A stretch of DNA of 64,000 bases, from the NCBI RefSeq assembly GCF_000725345.1, contig NZ_CP008852.1:2075693-2139692 (forward strand), written 5' to 3'. A program made the translations under genes and the position numbers. This stretch comes from Pelosinus sp. UFO1 (GTDB taxonomy: Bacteria; Bacillota; Negativicutes; DSM-13327). Below, piece by piece: positions 41,110 to 49,537 of this stretch; the stretch's first letter is position 1; each line of letters opens with the position of its first letter. The notes under the pieces were generated by a model. It did no database searches, was not told where the DNA came from, and worked only from the letters and a program-made list of their open reading frames with translations.

Positions 41110-42135
41110 GTGCTTATAAAAAAGACACATTTTAGGATAATGATTATTTTTTCCCTTATAACAGTTTGTTTTTATTTTTTTTGGATGGTACGAAATGCAT
41201 TATATCCTTTTCTCATTGGCCTATTTCTAGCATATTTATTAAATCCAGCAGTATGTTATTTGGAAAACAAAAAAATGGGAAGGGTATGGGCGATTATTGC
41301 CGTATACATACTATTATTTGGTATTGTTATTATTGGTGGAAGTAAGTTGCTTGCTATATTGATTAGAGATTTACAATCCTTTGCCCAGGATTTACCGTCT
41401 ATGATAGAAAATATTAATATACTGTTGGTTAAAGTGCAATTACAGTATCAAAACTCTGCATTGCCATATTATTTAAGGTTAGCGATAGATGATGCCTTAT
41501 TATTATTAGAAGGTGATGTGCAGGAATTTATTGGAGAAATCGTAAATGGTATAATTAATCTTATAACACATTCTTTGGGTTTAGCAATAAGCCCAATATT
41601 AGCCTTTTATCTTCTTCATGACTGGCATGAAATTAAAAGTAAATTATTATTGTTATTGCCAAGCCAATGGAGAGGGGAGTTGATTTCATTTTGGCGTGAT
41701 GTTGATAAAGTGCTAGGGGGGATTATTCGAGGACAATTAATCGTAGCATGCATTATTGGTATCTTTGTAACAATCGGTTTATTTTTACTTCAAGTAAAGT
41801 TTGCCCTAATTATTGGGATATTGGCAGCATTGTTTGATATAATTCCTTATTTTGGTCCTATAATCGGAGCTTCGCCGGCGGTGATGTTAGCTATATTGGA
41901 GTCACCTTTGTTAACCTTAAAAGTAATTCTATTATTTTTTATCATACAACAAATTGAAGGAAATATTATTCATCCTAAAATTATAGGTGAAAATATAGGA
42001 CTTCATCCCTTGACTGTGATTTTTTTTGTTTTTGTTGGAGGCGAGATGGGTGGAATTATTGGAATGCTGCTTGGTGTGCCATTCGTGGCAGTTGGTAAAG
42101 TATTGTTACATCATATAATAAAGGTATTGTTATAA
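41110..42135 (+). CDS. AI-2E family transporter (PerM/UPF0118), second copy
   Basis: About 341 residues with the same helix plan as the protein at 29992: GIIRGQLIVACIIG, FDIIPYFGPIIGASPA and QQIEGNIIHPKIIG correspond block by block, so the two are paralogues. A permease of this family next to alaS is a common Firmicute arrangement. The GTG at 41110 is chosen since GAGG lies nine bases upstream; an ATG at 41095 is also in frame but lacks a site. Substrate unknown. Confidence 0.88.
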   Translation: MLIKKTHFRIMIIFSLITVCFYFFWMVRNALYPFLIGLFLAYLLNPAVCYLENKKMGRVWAIIAVYILLFGIVIIGGSKLLAILIRDLQSFAQDLPSMIENINILLVKVQLQYQNSALPYYLRLAIDDALLLLEGDVQEFIGEIVNGIINLITHSLGLAISPILAFYLLHDWHEIKSKLLLLLPSQWRGELISFWRDVDKVLGGIIRGQLIVACIIGIFVTIGLFLLQVKFALIIGILAALFDIIPYFGPIIGASPAVMLAILESPLLTLKVILLFFIIQQIEGNIIHPKIIGENIGLHPLTVIFFVFVGGEMGGIIGMLLGVPFVAVGKVLLHHIIKVLL

Positions 42136-42145
42136 CCACCATTAA

Positions 42146-42174
42146 TTGACATTGGGCAATTATTTATGTATAAT
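42146..42174 (+). promoter_or_regulatory. Consensus sigma-A promoter of alaS
   Basis: Perfect TTGACA (42146-42151), exactly 17 bp, perfect TATAAT (42169-42174). It lies about 40 bases before the alaS start. Confidence 0.85.
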
Positions 42175-42215
42175 GTCGAACGAGAGTATGCCTAACAATC
42201 TGGAGGTTGATGAAC

Positions 42216-44834
42216 TTGAATTATATAACGGGAAATGAACTTCGTAAGAAATTTTTAGCTTTTTTTAAAAGTAAAGATCATTTAATATTACAAAGTTATC
42301 CATTAGTTCCTGAGAATGATCCTACATTATTATTAGTTGGTGCAGGTATGGCACCATTTAAACCATTTTTTACAGGAAAGATGAATCCGCCACATCCGAG
42401 AATTAGTACTAGCCAAAAGTGCGTACGTACAGGTGATATTGAGAATGTTGGTCGTACGGCTCGTCATCATACTTTTTTTGAGATGCTAGGAAACTTTTCT
42501 TTTGGTGATTATTTCAAAAAAGAAGCAATTGCTTGGGCTTGGGAGTTTATTACTGAGCAATTACAAATGCCTAAGGATAGATTATGGATAACAATTCATA
42601 CAGAAGATGATGAAGCATTTGCTATTTGGAATAATGATATTCATATACCCGCTGATCGAATTATTAGAATGGAAGATAATTTTTGGGAAATTGGTCCAGG
42701 ACCATGCGGGCCATGTTCAGAACTATATTTTGATTTAGGTGAAGAACGGGGCTGTGGAAAACCAGACTGTGCAGTCGGTTGTGATTGTGATCGATTTTTA
42801 GAAATTTGGAATTTGGTATTTACCCAGTATGATCGAGATGAAGCTGGAAATTATACCCCATTGGCTAAAAAGAACATTGATACAGGAGCAGGGCTAGAGC
42901 GTATTGCATCTGTATTGCAAAATAAAAAGTCTAATTTTGAAACAGATTTATTATTTCCGCTTATTGAGCATGCAGCAAAAGTAGCGAATGTGGAATATGG
43001 TGCTGACAACAAAATAGATGTTTCCCTTAAAGTTATTGCGGATCATATTCGGAGTATGACGGTTATGATTGGCGATGGCATATTACCTTCGAATGAAGGT
43101 CGAGGCTATGTATTACGTCGGATTTTACGTAGAGCGGTTAGACATGCCCGCTTGCTAGGTATTGAAAAAATGTTTTTGGTTCCAATGGTTGATGTTGTAA
43201 TTGCTATTTTTGCTGAAGCATACCCTGATTTAGCAGAAAAACAATCTTACATAAAAAAAGTAATCCAATTAGAAGAAGAACGTTTTCAAACAACATTAGT
43301 ACAGGGTATGGAGTTATTGAACGGCCACGTTCAAAGTCTAAAAAAATCTGGAATTACAATGCTAGATGGTGCAACTGCCTTTAAGTTATACGATACTTTT
43401 GGCTTTCCTTGGGAACTTACCTTAGAAATACTGGAAGAACATGACATGCAGCTAGATAAACAGAATTTTGATGCTGCGATGAAAGAACAACGAGAACGTG
43501 CACGGGCAGCCCGCCAGGATCACGCTGAAAAAGTAATTATACCTGATTTGTCTAAGCTAGCAACGGAGTTACTTACTGTTGATGAACAGGCAGATAGCGC
43601 ACAGGTGGTCTTAGCTTGGAAAGATGGTATGCTTGTTGATGAAGTTCACGATGGTGAGGATGTAGCCGTTATATTGGATGTGACGGGTTTCCATGCCGAA
43701 GGTGGCGGTCAAGTTGGAGATACTGGATTTTTAGAAAGTTCCATGGGGAAAATACAAATTACTGCTACTAAGAAGTTGGCAAATGGTACAACTTATCATA
43801 TTGGTAATGTTACAGAAGGTTTATTGAAAATTGGCGATACTGTAAATCTTAAAGTTGATATGATAAGGCGGCGGGAAATTGCACGCAATCATACAGCGAC
43901 CCATTTGCTTCATGCTGCTTTAAAGCAAGTCTTAGGAACACACGTAAATCAGTCAGGCTCATTTGTAAGTCCTGAAAGATTACGTTTTGACTTCTCTCAT
44001 TTTTCTCAAGTGACTCCAGAGCAATTAGTGGAGATTGAACAGTTTGTACATCAAGCTATTTTAGAGAACATTTCTGTTTCTATTGTTGAGACGAATCAGA
44101 GTGCAGCGAAAGAAATGGGAGCTGTAGCTTTATTTGGCGAAAAATATGGTGAGTCTGTTCGAGTTGTTTTAGTGGGCGATGTAAGTAAAGAACTTTGTGG
44201 TGGCAGCCATGTAGTCAGTACTGCAGAAATAGGATTATTCAAAATCGTTGGTGAAGCTGGTATTGGTTCTGGTATTCGAAGAATTGAAGCTGTGACAGGA
44301 AAGGGTGCAATTGAATACGTTAATGCGCGAGAACAATTACTAGTTACTGCTGCAACGGTTTTGAAATCACGTCCTGAAGAAATTGTTCTTAAGGTAGATA
44401 GTGTTGTCGCTCGTGTTAAAGAATTGGAGCATGAATTAACTGAACTCACTAGTAAATTAGCCCATGGTGAAGTAGATGCGTTATTAGCTAGTTCTCAAGA
44501 GATTAATGGTATTCAAGTTGTCGTTGGTAAAGTTAGTATTAATGATCCTGATGGTTTGCGTACCGTGGCGGATATGGTGCGAAATCGTTTAACTTGCGGT
44601 ATTGTTACTTTAGGTTCTATTAATGGAGATAAAGTCAATTTTGTTGCAATGGTAACAAAAGAAGCTATAGCAAAAGGTATACATGCCGGTAATATTGTAA
44701 AAGAAGTTTCTAAAATAACTGGCGGTGGTGGTGGTGGCCGTCCAGATATGGCCCAAGCGGGTGGCAAGAATCCAGAAAAACTTGCCGATGCTTTACAATT
44801 TGCCATAGAAGTTATTAAAAAGCAGATTAAATAG
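42216..44834 (+). CDS. alaS: Alanyl-tRNA synthetase
   Basis: Class II synthetase with editing, about 873 residues. Catalytic core (GNELRKKFLAFFKSKDH, NVGRTARHHTFFEMLGNFSFGDYFK), editing domain with zinc motifs NHTATHLLHAAL (HxxxH) and CGGSH, and a C-terminal C-Ala domain with GGGGGGRPDMAQAGG. The TTG at 42216 is preferred, with TGGAGG nine bases upstream; the ATG at 42210 lies only three bases from that site. The downstream ireB-ruvX-DUF1292 order matches other Firmicutes. Confidence 0.96.
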   Translation: MNYITGNELRKKFLAFFKSKDHLILQSYPLVPENDPTLLLVGAGMAPFKPFFTGKMNPPHPRISTSQKCVRTGDIENVGRTARHHTFFEMLGNFSFGDYFKKEAIAWAWEFITEQLQMPKDRLWITIHTEDDEAFAIWNNDIHIPADRIIRMEDNFWEIGPGPCGPCSELYFDLGEERGCGKPDCAVGCDCDRFLEIWNLVFTQYDRDEAGNYTPLAKKNIDTGAGLERIASVLQNKKSNFETDLLFPLIEHAAKVANVEYGADNKIDVSLKVIADHIRSMTVMIGDGILPSNEGRGYVLRRILRRAVRHARLLGIEKMFLVPMVDVVIAIFAEAYPDLAEKQSYIKKVIQLEEERFQTTLVQGMELLNGHVQSLKKSGITMLDGATAFKLYDTFGFPWELTLEILEEHDMQLDKQNFDAAMKEQRERARAARQDHAEKVIIPDLSKLATELLTVDEQADSAQVVLAWKDGMLVDEVHDGEDVAVILDVTGFHAEGGGQVGDTGFLESSMGKIQITATKKLANGTTYHIGNVTEGLLKIGDTVNLKVDMIRRREIARNHTATHLLHAALKQVLGTHVNQSGSFVSPERLRFDFSHFSQVTPEQLVEIEQFVHQAILENISVSIVETNQSAAKEMGAVALFGEKYGESVRVVLVGDVSKELCGGSHVVSTAEIGLFKIVGEAGIGSGIRRIEAVTGKGAIEYVNAREQLLVTAATVLKSRPEEIVLKVDSVVARVKELEHELTELTSKLAHGEVDALLASSQEINGIQVVVGKVSINDPDGLRTVADMVRNRLTCGIVTLGSINGDKVNFVAMVTKEAIAKGIHAGNIVKEVSKITGGGGGGRPDMAQAGGKNPEKLADALQFAIEVIKKQIK

Positions 44835-44841
44835 TTCTAAG

Positions 44842-44881
44842 TGTACGTAGAGTGGGATATAGTAACTCTACGTACATTTTT
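44842..44881 (+). terminator. Rho-independent terminator after alaS
   Basis: TGTACGTAGAGT pairs with ACTCTACGTACA (12 bp), with an 11-nt loop and a TTTTTGT tail. Confidence 0.88.
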
Positions 44882-45064
44882 GTACATAAAAAATAGTAAT
44901 TGCATCTTTTGAGATTTAGAAGGTGATTTCTTATGGAGTATGTTAATTACTTAATAATATATAGCGAAATGAAATAATTATTTTTATTTTAGTGGAGGAA
45001 ATAACTAGTCCAGGTAGAATATAATGGTATAATGGGGAGATACTATTAGAGAGGAGGATGCTCA

Positions 45065-45319
45065 ATGCCTAATATATCGGAAGAAACAATGATGTTTCGT
45101 GTGGAGAATGAGGAAAATAATGCAGCGATGGTTATTAATGCTGTATATCAGTCGTTAAAGACCAAAGGATATAATCCAATAAATCAACTAGTAGGATACC
45201 TTTTATCCGGAGATCCTACATATATTACCAGCTATAACAATGCCCGTGGATTAATACGTAAATTAGAGCGGGATGAACTTCTAGAAGAGTTGGTAAGAGC
45301 ATATCTCAAAGATAAATAA
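45065..45319 (+). CDS. ireB: IreB family regulatory protein (DUF965/UPF0297)
   Basis: 84 residues matching the family along its length: [25 protein letters not shown] style N-terminus, [21 protein letters not shown] and [20 protein letters not shown]. In Enterococcus IreB is a substrate of the PASTA kinase IreK and affects envelope stress tolerance; that role is inferred here. AGAGGAGG precedes the ATG. Next to ruvX, as in other Firmicutes. Confidence 0.95.
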   Translation: MPNISEETMMFRVENEENNAAMVINAVYQSLKTKGYNPINQLVGYLLSGDPTYITSYNNARGLIRKLERDELLEELVRAYLKDK

Positions 45320-45346
45320 TATGTTGTAGGTATAGTGGGAGGACAA

Positions 45347-45763
45347 ATGCGCATACTAGCTCTTGACGTTGGTGATAAAACAATTGGTGTTGCAGCAAGT
45401 GATTTGTTATTACTGACAGCCCAAGGCATTGAGGTCATTCGCCGTACTTCTTTAGAAAGAGATTTTATTAGGTTGAGTGAGATTGTTAATGAGTATGAAG
45501 TTGAGACAATTGTAATTGGATTACCTAAAAATATGAATGGAACAATCGGTCCTAGAGGCGAGTCAATGCAAGATTTTGCTGATAAAGTTGCAGCACAGTT
45601 TCCTAAAATAAAAGTGCATTTGTGGGATGAACGCTTATCCACAGTAGGGGCGCAAAAGGCATTAATTGCTGCAGATGTGAGTCGTGCCAAGAGGAAAAAA
45701 GTAATTGATAAAATGGCTGCGGTGTTTATTTTACAGGGTTATCTAGATAGTTTGTCCTGCTAA
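45347..45763 (+). CDS. ruvX: Putative pre-16S rRNA nuclease/Holliday junction resolvase YqgF (RuvX)
   Basis: RNase H-like fold protein, 138 residues. [18 protein letters not shown] holds the first acidic residue, [16 protein letters not shown] the middle block, and [17 protein letters not shown] with [15 protein letters not shown] the last. Family members process the 16S 5' end; resolvase activity is also proposed. The ATG at 45347 follows GGGAGG. Confidence 0.95.
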   Translation: MRILALDVGDKTIGVAASDLLLLTAQGIEVIRRTSLERDFIRLSEIVNEYEVETIVIGLPKNMNGTIGPRGESMQDFADKVAAQFPKIKVHLWDERLSTVGAQKALIAADVSRAKRKKVIDKMAAVFILQGYLDSLSC

Positions 45764-45771
45764 TAACTTCC

Positions 45772-45800
45772 TTGACAGGATAACTTTTCTAAGATAAAAT
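45772..45800 (+). promoter_or_regulatory. Sigma-A promoter of the DUF1292 gene
   Basis: TTGACA (45772-45777), 17 bp, TAAAAT (45795-45800). It lies 31 bases before the start codon and just after ruvX. Confidence 0.7.
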
Positions 45801-45831
45801 TACAGTACACTAAAAGGAAGAGGTGATATGA

Positions 45832-46173
45832 ATGGCTGATTTTGAGAAAGAAGACCTCGAAGAATTGGATGAAGAGCTTGTGGTTGTTATGACTGATGAA
45901 GAAGGTAATGAATATTATTATCGTGAAGAAATGATTGTTCCAGTGGGTGACAAGCAGTATGCCATATTAATTCCTATCGAAGATGGAGACGATTGCGAAT
46001 GTCAGGATGCTGGATGCGGTTGTTCTGACGATGAAGTTGATGTATATATTGCGCGCATTGATACTGATGAAAATGGCGAGGAAATATATGTCGATCCTAC
46101 CGATGAAGAATTTGAAGATGTTCGTAAGGCATATGAAGAACTAATGGTAGAAGAAGAGGATGAAGCCGAATAG
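45832..46173 (+). CDS. DUF1292 family acidic protein (YrzB-like)
   Basis: 113 strongly acidic residues. LVVVMTDEEGNEYYYREEMIVPVGDKQYAILIP is the DUF1292 core. The inserted CECQDAGCGC adds four Cys, an unusual cluster which could bind a metal, and the C-terminal half is longer than minimal members. Function unknown; conserved after ruvX in Firmicutes. The stop codon lies inside the terminator. Confidence 0.88.
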   Translation: MADFEKEDLEELDEELVVVMTDEEGNEYYYREEMIVPVGDKQYAILIPIEDGDDCECQDAGCGCSDDEVDVYIARIDTDENGEEIYVDPTDEEFEDVRKAYEELMVEEEDEAE

Positions 46174-46186
46174 GCTTCATTTTTTT
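46161..46186 (+). terminator. Terminator overlapping the DUF1292 stop codon
   Basis: TGAAGCC pairs with GGCTTCA across a GAATA loop, followed by TTTTTTT. The 5' arm encodes the last residues. Confidence 0.85.
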
Positions 46187-46406
46187 ACAGATTGAAAGTA
46201 TAACACTTCTGATTAGGCAAGCAACTATGGTTTGCTGCAAGTCATGTTTTTTTATGATGGCATAGTTCTAATTTTGATTTCTAGTGATTAGGCTTTTGGC
46301 TTAAGTCTAGGGACTTACCAGAAACCTAGTCTTTTTTTATCTTTTTGTGTATAATATAGTCATTGCCTTAAAAAGATAACTAAAAATGCTAGGGAGGTGG
46401 TATAAG

Positions 46407-47420
46407 ATGAGTTATAGGCTGATGCAATTTAAATGGCATATTCTGTTAGTATTTGTTTTTCTTTGTTTGGGAAACGTTATATATAGATTGACACAACCGG
46501 TTACTGCACCTGTAGCGGAAAAAGCAGTAATTGTAGTTAAGTCGGGAATGGCTGCCAATGAAATTGGTGAGTTGTTGTATCAACAAGGTATGATAAAAAG
46601 TGTATTAGCATTTCATGCTGTAGCTAAAATGCAGGGATTGGCAAATTCTTTGCAGGCAGGCGAATATGTAGTAAACAAAAATATGACGATTCAACAAATT
46701 GTAGCAATGTTAGCTAAGGGGGAAACAGTATATCAACAAATTACGATTCCAGAAGGATATACTGTCGATCAAATTGCGAAACTAATACAAGAAAAGCAGC
46801 TTGGTAGTGCGGAAAAGTTTAAAGCACTCGCTAAAAATAGTAATGTTTCTTCTTATCCTTATATGATGAATTATAATGCAAATGTAGTATATAAAGTTGA
46901 AGGATATCTATTTCCTAACACTTATCAAATCACTAAGGGTGCGACAGAAGAGCAATTACTAAATATGATGATTACTCAATTTGATAAAGAGCTTAGTGAA
47001 AGCATGAGGGAAAGAGCAACTGCAATTGGTTTATCAGTCAAGGATGTAATTATTTTGGCATCTTTAGTAGAGAAGGAAGCCCAAATAGAAGGTGATCGCC
47101 CAATTATTGCCGGAGTCTTTCTTAATCGTTTAAAACAAGAGATGCCTTTACAATCTTGTGCTACGATTCAATATATTTTAGGATATCCTAAAGTAGAACT
47201 TTCAGTGGAAGATACAGAAATTTCTTCTCCTTATAATACCTACCAACACATGGGACTACCTCCAGGACCTATTGCAAATCCTGGAATGGCAGCAATAAAT
47301 GCTGTTTTATACCCAAAGGAAACCAGCTTTATATACTTTGTTGCAGATAAGCAGGGCGCGCATCATTTTAGTAAAACATATGAAGAACACCTTGCAGCAA
47401 TTGAACAAGTGCGTAAATAA
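46407..47420 (+). CDS. mltG: Endolytic transglycosylase MltG (YceG-like)
   Basis: Membrane-anchored murein lytic transglycosylase thought to end glycan strand growth. 337 residues: one N-terminal helix, a LysM-like region (VVKSGMAANEIGELLYQQG), TIPEGYTVDQIAKLI, then the catalytic part with ASLVEKEAQIEGDRPIIAGVF (family catalytic Glu) and YNTYQHMGLPPGPIANPG. The ATG at 46407 follows AGGGAGGTGG; a longer frame from 46386 would swallow the site. In Bacillus this gene also precedes trmR. Confidence 0.95.
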   Translation: MSYRLMQFKWHILLVFVFLCLGNVIYRLTQPVTAPVAEKAVIVVKSGMAANEIGELLYQQGMIKSVLAFHAVAKMQGLANSLQAGEYVVNKNMTIQQIVAMLAKGETVYQQITIPEGYTVDQIAKLIQEKQLGSAEKFKALAKNSNVSSYPYMMNYNANVVYKVEGYLFPNTYQITKGATEEQLLNMMITQFDKELSESMRERATAIGLSVKDVIILASLVEKEAQIEGDRPIIAGVFLNRLKQEMPLQSCATIQYILGYPKVELSVEDTEISSPYNTYQHMGLPPGPIANPGMAAINAVLYPKETSFIYFVADKQGAHHFSKTYEEHLAAIEQVRK

Positions 47421-47433
47421 TAGGAGTGATATA

Positions 47434-48033
47434 TTGAATTTGCTAAATGAAATGGAAAGATATGCTACTGATAATAATATACCAATTATTAATAAAATGA
47501 GTAGTAATTTGCTAATTGACGCTGTAAAAAGTAAACAACCAAAATCGATTTTGGAAATCGGTACTGCCATTGGCTACTCAGCATTACTTATGGTTCAATA
47601 TATGCCACAGGATGGTAAAATTACTACCATAGAGCAAGATGCTTCTCGTATTGATCTTGCTTATGATTACATTGCTAGGGCTGGTAGAACAGAACAAATT
47701 CAGCTATTAGACGGTGATGCGAGTACTATTTTATCAGATCTTGAGGGGACATTTGATCTAGTATTTATTGATGCGGCAAAAGCTCAATACCTTGATTATT
47801 TAGGTAAAATTATAGACAAGTTATCTGTTGGCGCTGTTATTATCGCTGATAATGTATTATTTCGCGGCATGGTTTTGAGTGAAGAGCCACCGTTGAAACG
47901 TTACAAAACTATTGTCAAGCGTTTAAAGGAATATTTGGAATTTGTTAATACAGATTCTCGTTTTACTACAACAATTCACCATGAGGGTGATGGAGTGGCT
48001 ATTTCTTATTATCAAGGAGCGAATAAAAAGTGA
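47434..48033 (+). CDS. trmR: tRNA 5-hydroxyuridine methyltransferase TrmR-like O-methyltransferase
   Basis: SAM-dependent methyltransferase of the class I O-methyltransferase family, 199 residues. SAM-binding ILEIGTAIGYSALLM, IDAAKAQYLDYL and IIADNVLFRGMV are typical. The neighbourhood mltG-trmR-U32 matches Bacillus, where TrmR makes 5-methoxyuridine at tRNA position 34; the function is inferred from that synteny. TTG start at 47434 after TAGGAGTG; the frame upstream overlaps mltG and is not coding. Confidence 0.85.
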   Translation: MNLLNEMERYATDNNIPIINKMSSNLLIDAVKSKQPKSILEIGTAIGYSALLMVQYMPQDGKITTIEQDASRIDLAYDYIARAGRTEQIQLLDGDASTILSDLEGTFDLVFIDAAKAQYLDYLGKIIDKLSVGAVIIADNVLFRGMVLSEEPPLKRYKTIVKRLKEYLEFVNTDSRFTTTIHHEGDGVAISYYQGANKK

Positions 48034-49259
48034 GAAAACCCGAACTTTTGGCACCTGCTGGTAATTTTGAAAAGCTTAAGATGGCTCTTCTTTATGGAGC
48101 AGACGCTGTATTTATGGCCGGCAAGTCCTTTGGACTGAGAGCTTTTAGCGGTAATTTTACGGAAGATGAGCTAAAAGAGGGTATTAATTTTGCCCATAGT
48201 TTACAAAAAAAAGCATATGTTACTGTGAACATATTTCCTCATAATGAGGATCTACCAGAACTACCTGCCTACATTAAATTTTTAGTTGACTGTCATGTTG
48301 ACGCAGTGATTGTTGCCGATGTTGGTGTATACCGAATTGTTCGAGAAGTAGCACCTACATTACCTATTCATATTAGTACGCAAGCCAATAACACTAACTG
48401 GTCTTCAGTACTTTTCTGGCAAGAATTGGGGGCTGATCGAGTAGTGCTCGCTCGTGAATTGTCTCTAGAAGAAATTACAGAAATTAGGCAAAAAGTGAGT
48501 CTTGATCTTGAAGCGTTTGTTCATGGAGCGATGTGTATATCTTATTCTGGACGTTGCTTAATGAGTAATTATTTTGCTGATCGCGATGCAAATCGGGGAC
48601 AATGCGCTCAACCCTGCCGCTGGAAGTTTAACTTAGTAGAAGAGAAACGCCCAGGTGAATATTATCCTGTACTAGAGGATGAACGTGGGACTTATATCTT
48701 CAATTCAAAGGACTTGTGTTTATTGCCAAACATTCCTGAATTGATCAATAGTGGCTTGGATAGTTTTAAAATCGAAGGTCGTATGAAAAGTGTACATTAC
48801 GTGGCTACAGTAATTAAAGTATACCGTGAAGCCATTGATGCTTATATAGCGGATCCAGACAAATATAGTGTTAAAACAGAGTGGCTCGAAGAATTGCAAA
48901 AAATCTCTCATCGTGCCTATACAAGTGGATTTTACTTTAACAAAGCAACTCAAGATGATCAAATTTATGGATCATCTTCTTATGAACAGACATTTGATTT
49001 TATTGGTTTAGTGAAAAGTTATGACGCCACGACACGTATGGCTATTATTGAACAACGCAATAATATAAAAATTGGGCAAAGAATAGAGATCATGCAACCT
49101 GGGAGGCCTAATTTTTCACAAGTCATTACTGAAATGTTTGACATGGAAGGCAATTCTATAAGTGTTGCGCCCCATGCTCAACAGCTTATTCGTATTCCTA
49201 TGCTCCAAGAAACTGTGGAGTTTGCCATGTTACGCCGTGAGGTACAGGAAAATGCATGA
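48030..49259 (+). CDS. U32 peptidase-like tRNA hydroxylation protein (TrhP/YegQ type)
   Basis: 409 residues: PELLAPAGNFEKLKMALLYGADAV at the N-terminus, the U32 signature EAFVHGAMCISYSGRCLMS followed by RGQCAQPCRWKF, giving four conserved Cys likely to hold an Fe-S cluster, and a C-terminal beta domain. Family members TrhP/RlhA hydroxylate tRNA U34 or 23S C2501, and the coupling with trmR favours tRNA U34. GTG start overlapping the trmR stop by four bases. It is one polypeptide where Bacillus has two (YrrN and YrrO). Confidence 0.88.
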   Translation: MRKPELLAPAGNFEKLKMALLYGADAVFMAGKSFGLRAFSGNFTEDELKEGINFAHSLQKKAYVTVNIFPHNEDLPELPAYIKFLVDCHVDAVIVADVGVYRIVREVAPTLPIHISTQANNTNWSSVLFWQELGADRVVLARELSLEEITEIRQKVSLDLEAFVHGAMCISYSGRCLMSNYFADRDANRGQCAQPCRWKFNLVEEKRPGEYYPVLEDERGTYIFNSKDLCLLPNIPELINSGLDSFKIEGRMKSVHYVATVIKVYREAIDAYIADPDKYSVKTEWLEELQKISHRAYTSGFYFNKATQDDQIYGSSSYEQTFDFIGLVKSYDATTRMAIIEQRNNIKIGQRIEIMQPGRPNFSQVITEMFDMEGNSISVAPHAQQLIRIPMLQETVEFAMLRREVQENA

Positions 49260-49458
49260 ACAAATTCTAATTCGTATTGATGTCAAGTACATAAATTATC
49301 TAAATCGGATTATGGAAGGGTATGAATATTTAGGTGTAGTTACTACTGTAAAAGATCAGGTTGGAGTATTACGTATCCGTGTTACACCCGATACATATAA
49401 AGAAGTACAAGATATATTAGAAAATCTACCGATTGAGTTTGAATATGTAAGCTCATAG
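49252..49458 (+). CDS. DUF4911 family small protein
   Basis: 68 residues: EQILIRIDVKYINYLNRIMEGYEYLG and VLRIRVTPDTYKEVQDIL match the DUF4911 pattern. The ATG at 49252 overlaps the U32 gene by eight bases, so the two are translationally coupled. Function unknown, but its place suggests a link with the tRNA-modifying genes. A frame extending upstream to 49162 only shadows the U32 gene. Confidence 0.8.
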   Translation: MHEQILIRIDVKYINYLNRIMEGYEYLGVVTTVKDQVGVLRIRVTPDTYKEVQDILENLPIEFEYVSS

Positions 49459-49501
49459 CGCATAGCTGCAGTATAATGAAAAATTAATAATTTTACCAGA
49501 C

Positions 49502-49537
49502 AATGCCATACTATCATTGAGGTGATAGTATGGCATT
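49502..49537 (+). promoter_or_regulatory. Perfect 15-bp hairpin enclosing RBS and start codon of the PBP gene
   Basis: AATGCCATACTATCA (49502-49516) pairs with TGATAGTATGGCATT (49523-49537) across a 6-nt loop TTGAGG. The ribosome-binding site GAGGTGAT spans the loop and the 3' arm, and the ATG at 49530 is inside the 3' arm. The folded mRNA would limit ribosome access. There is no U-run, so it is not a terminator. Regulation is an inference. Confidence 0.7.

Noticed and set aside
42136-42215. Possible T-box leader before alaS
   Set aside because: Only a 17-bp-spaced promoter and a 40-base leader fit here; there is no room for a T-box.
45232-45690. Reverse-strand open frame of 152 codons
   Set aside because: Shadow of ruvX; ruvX has intact motifs and a good ribosome-binding site.
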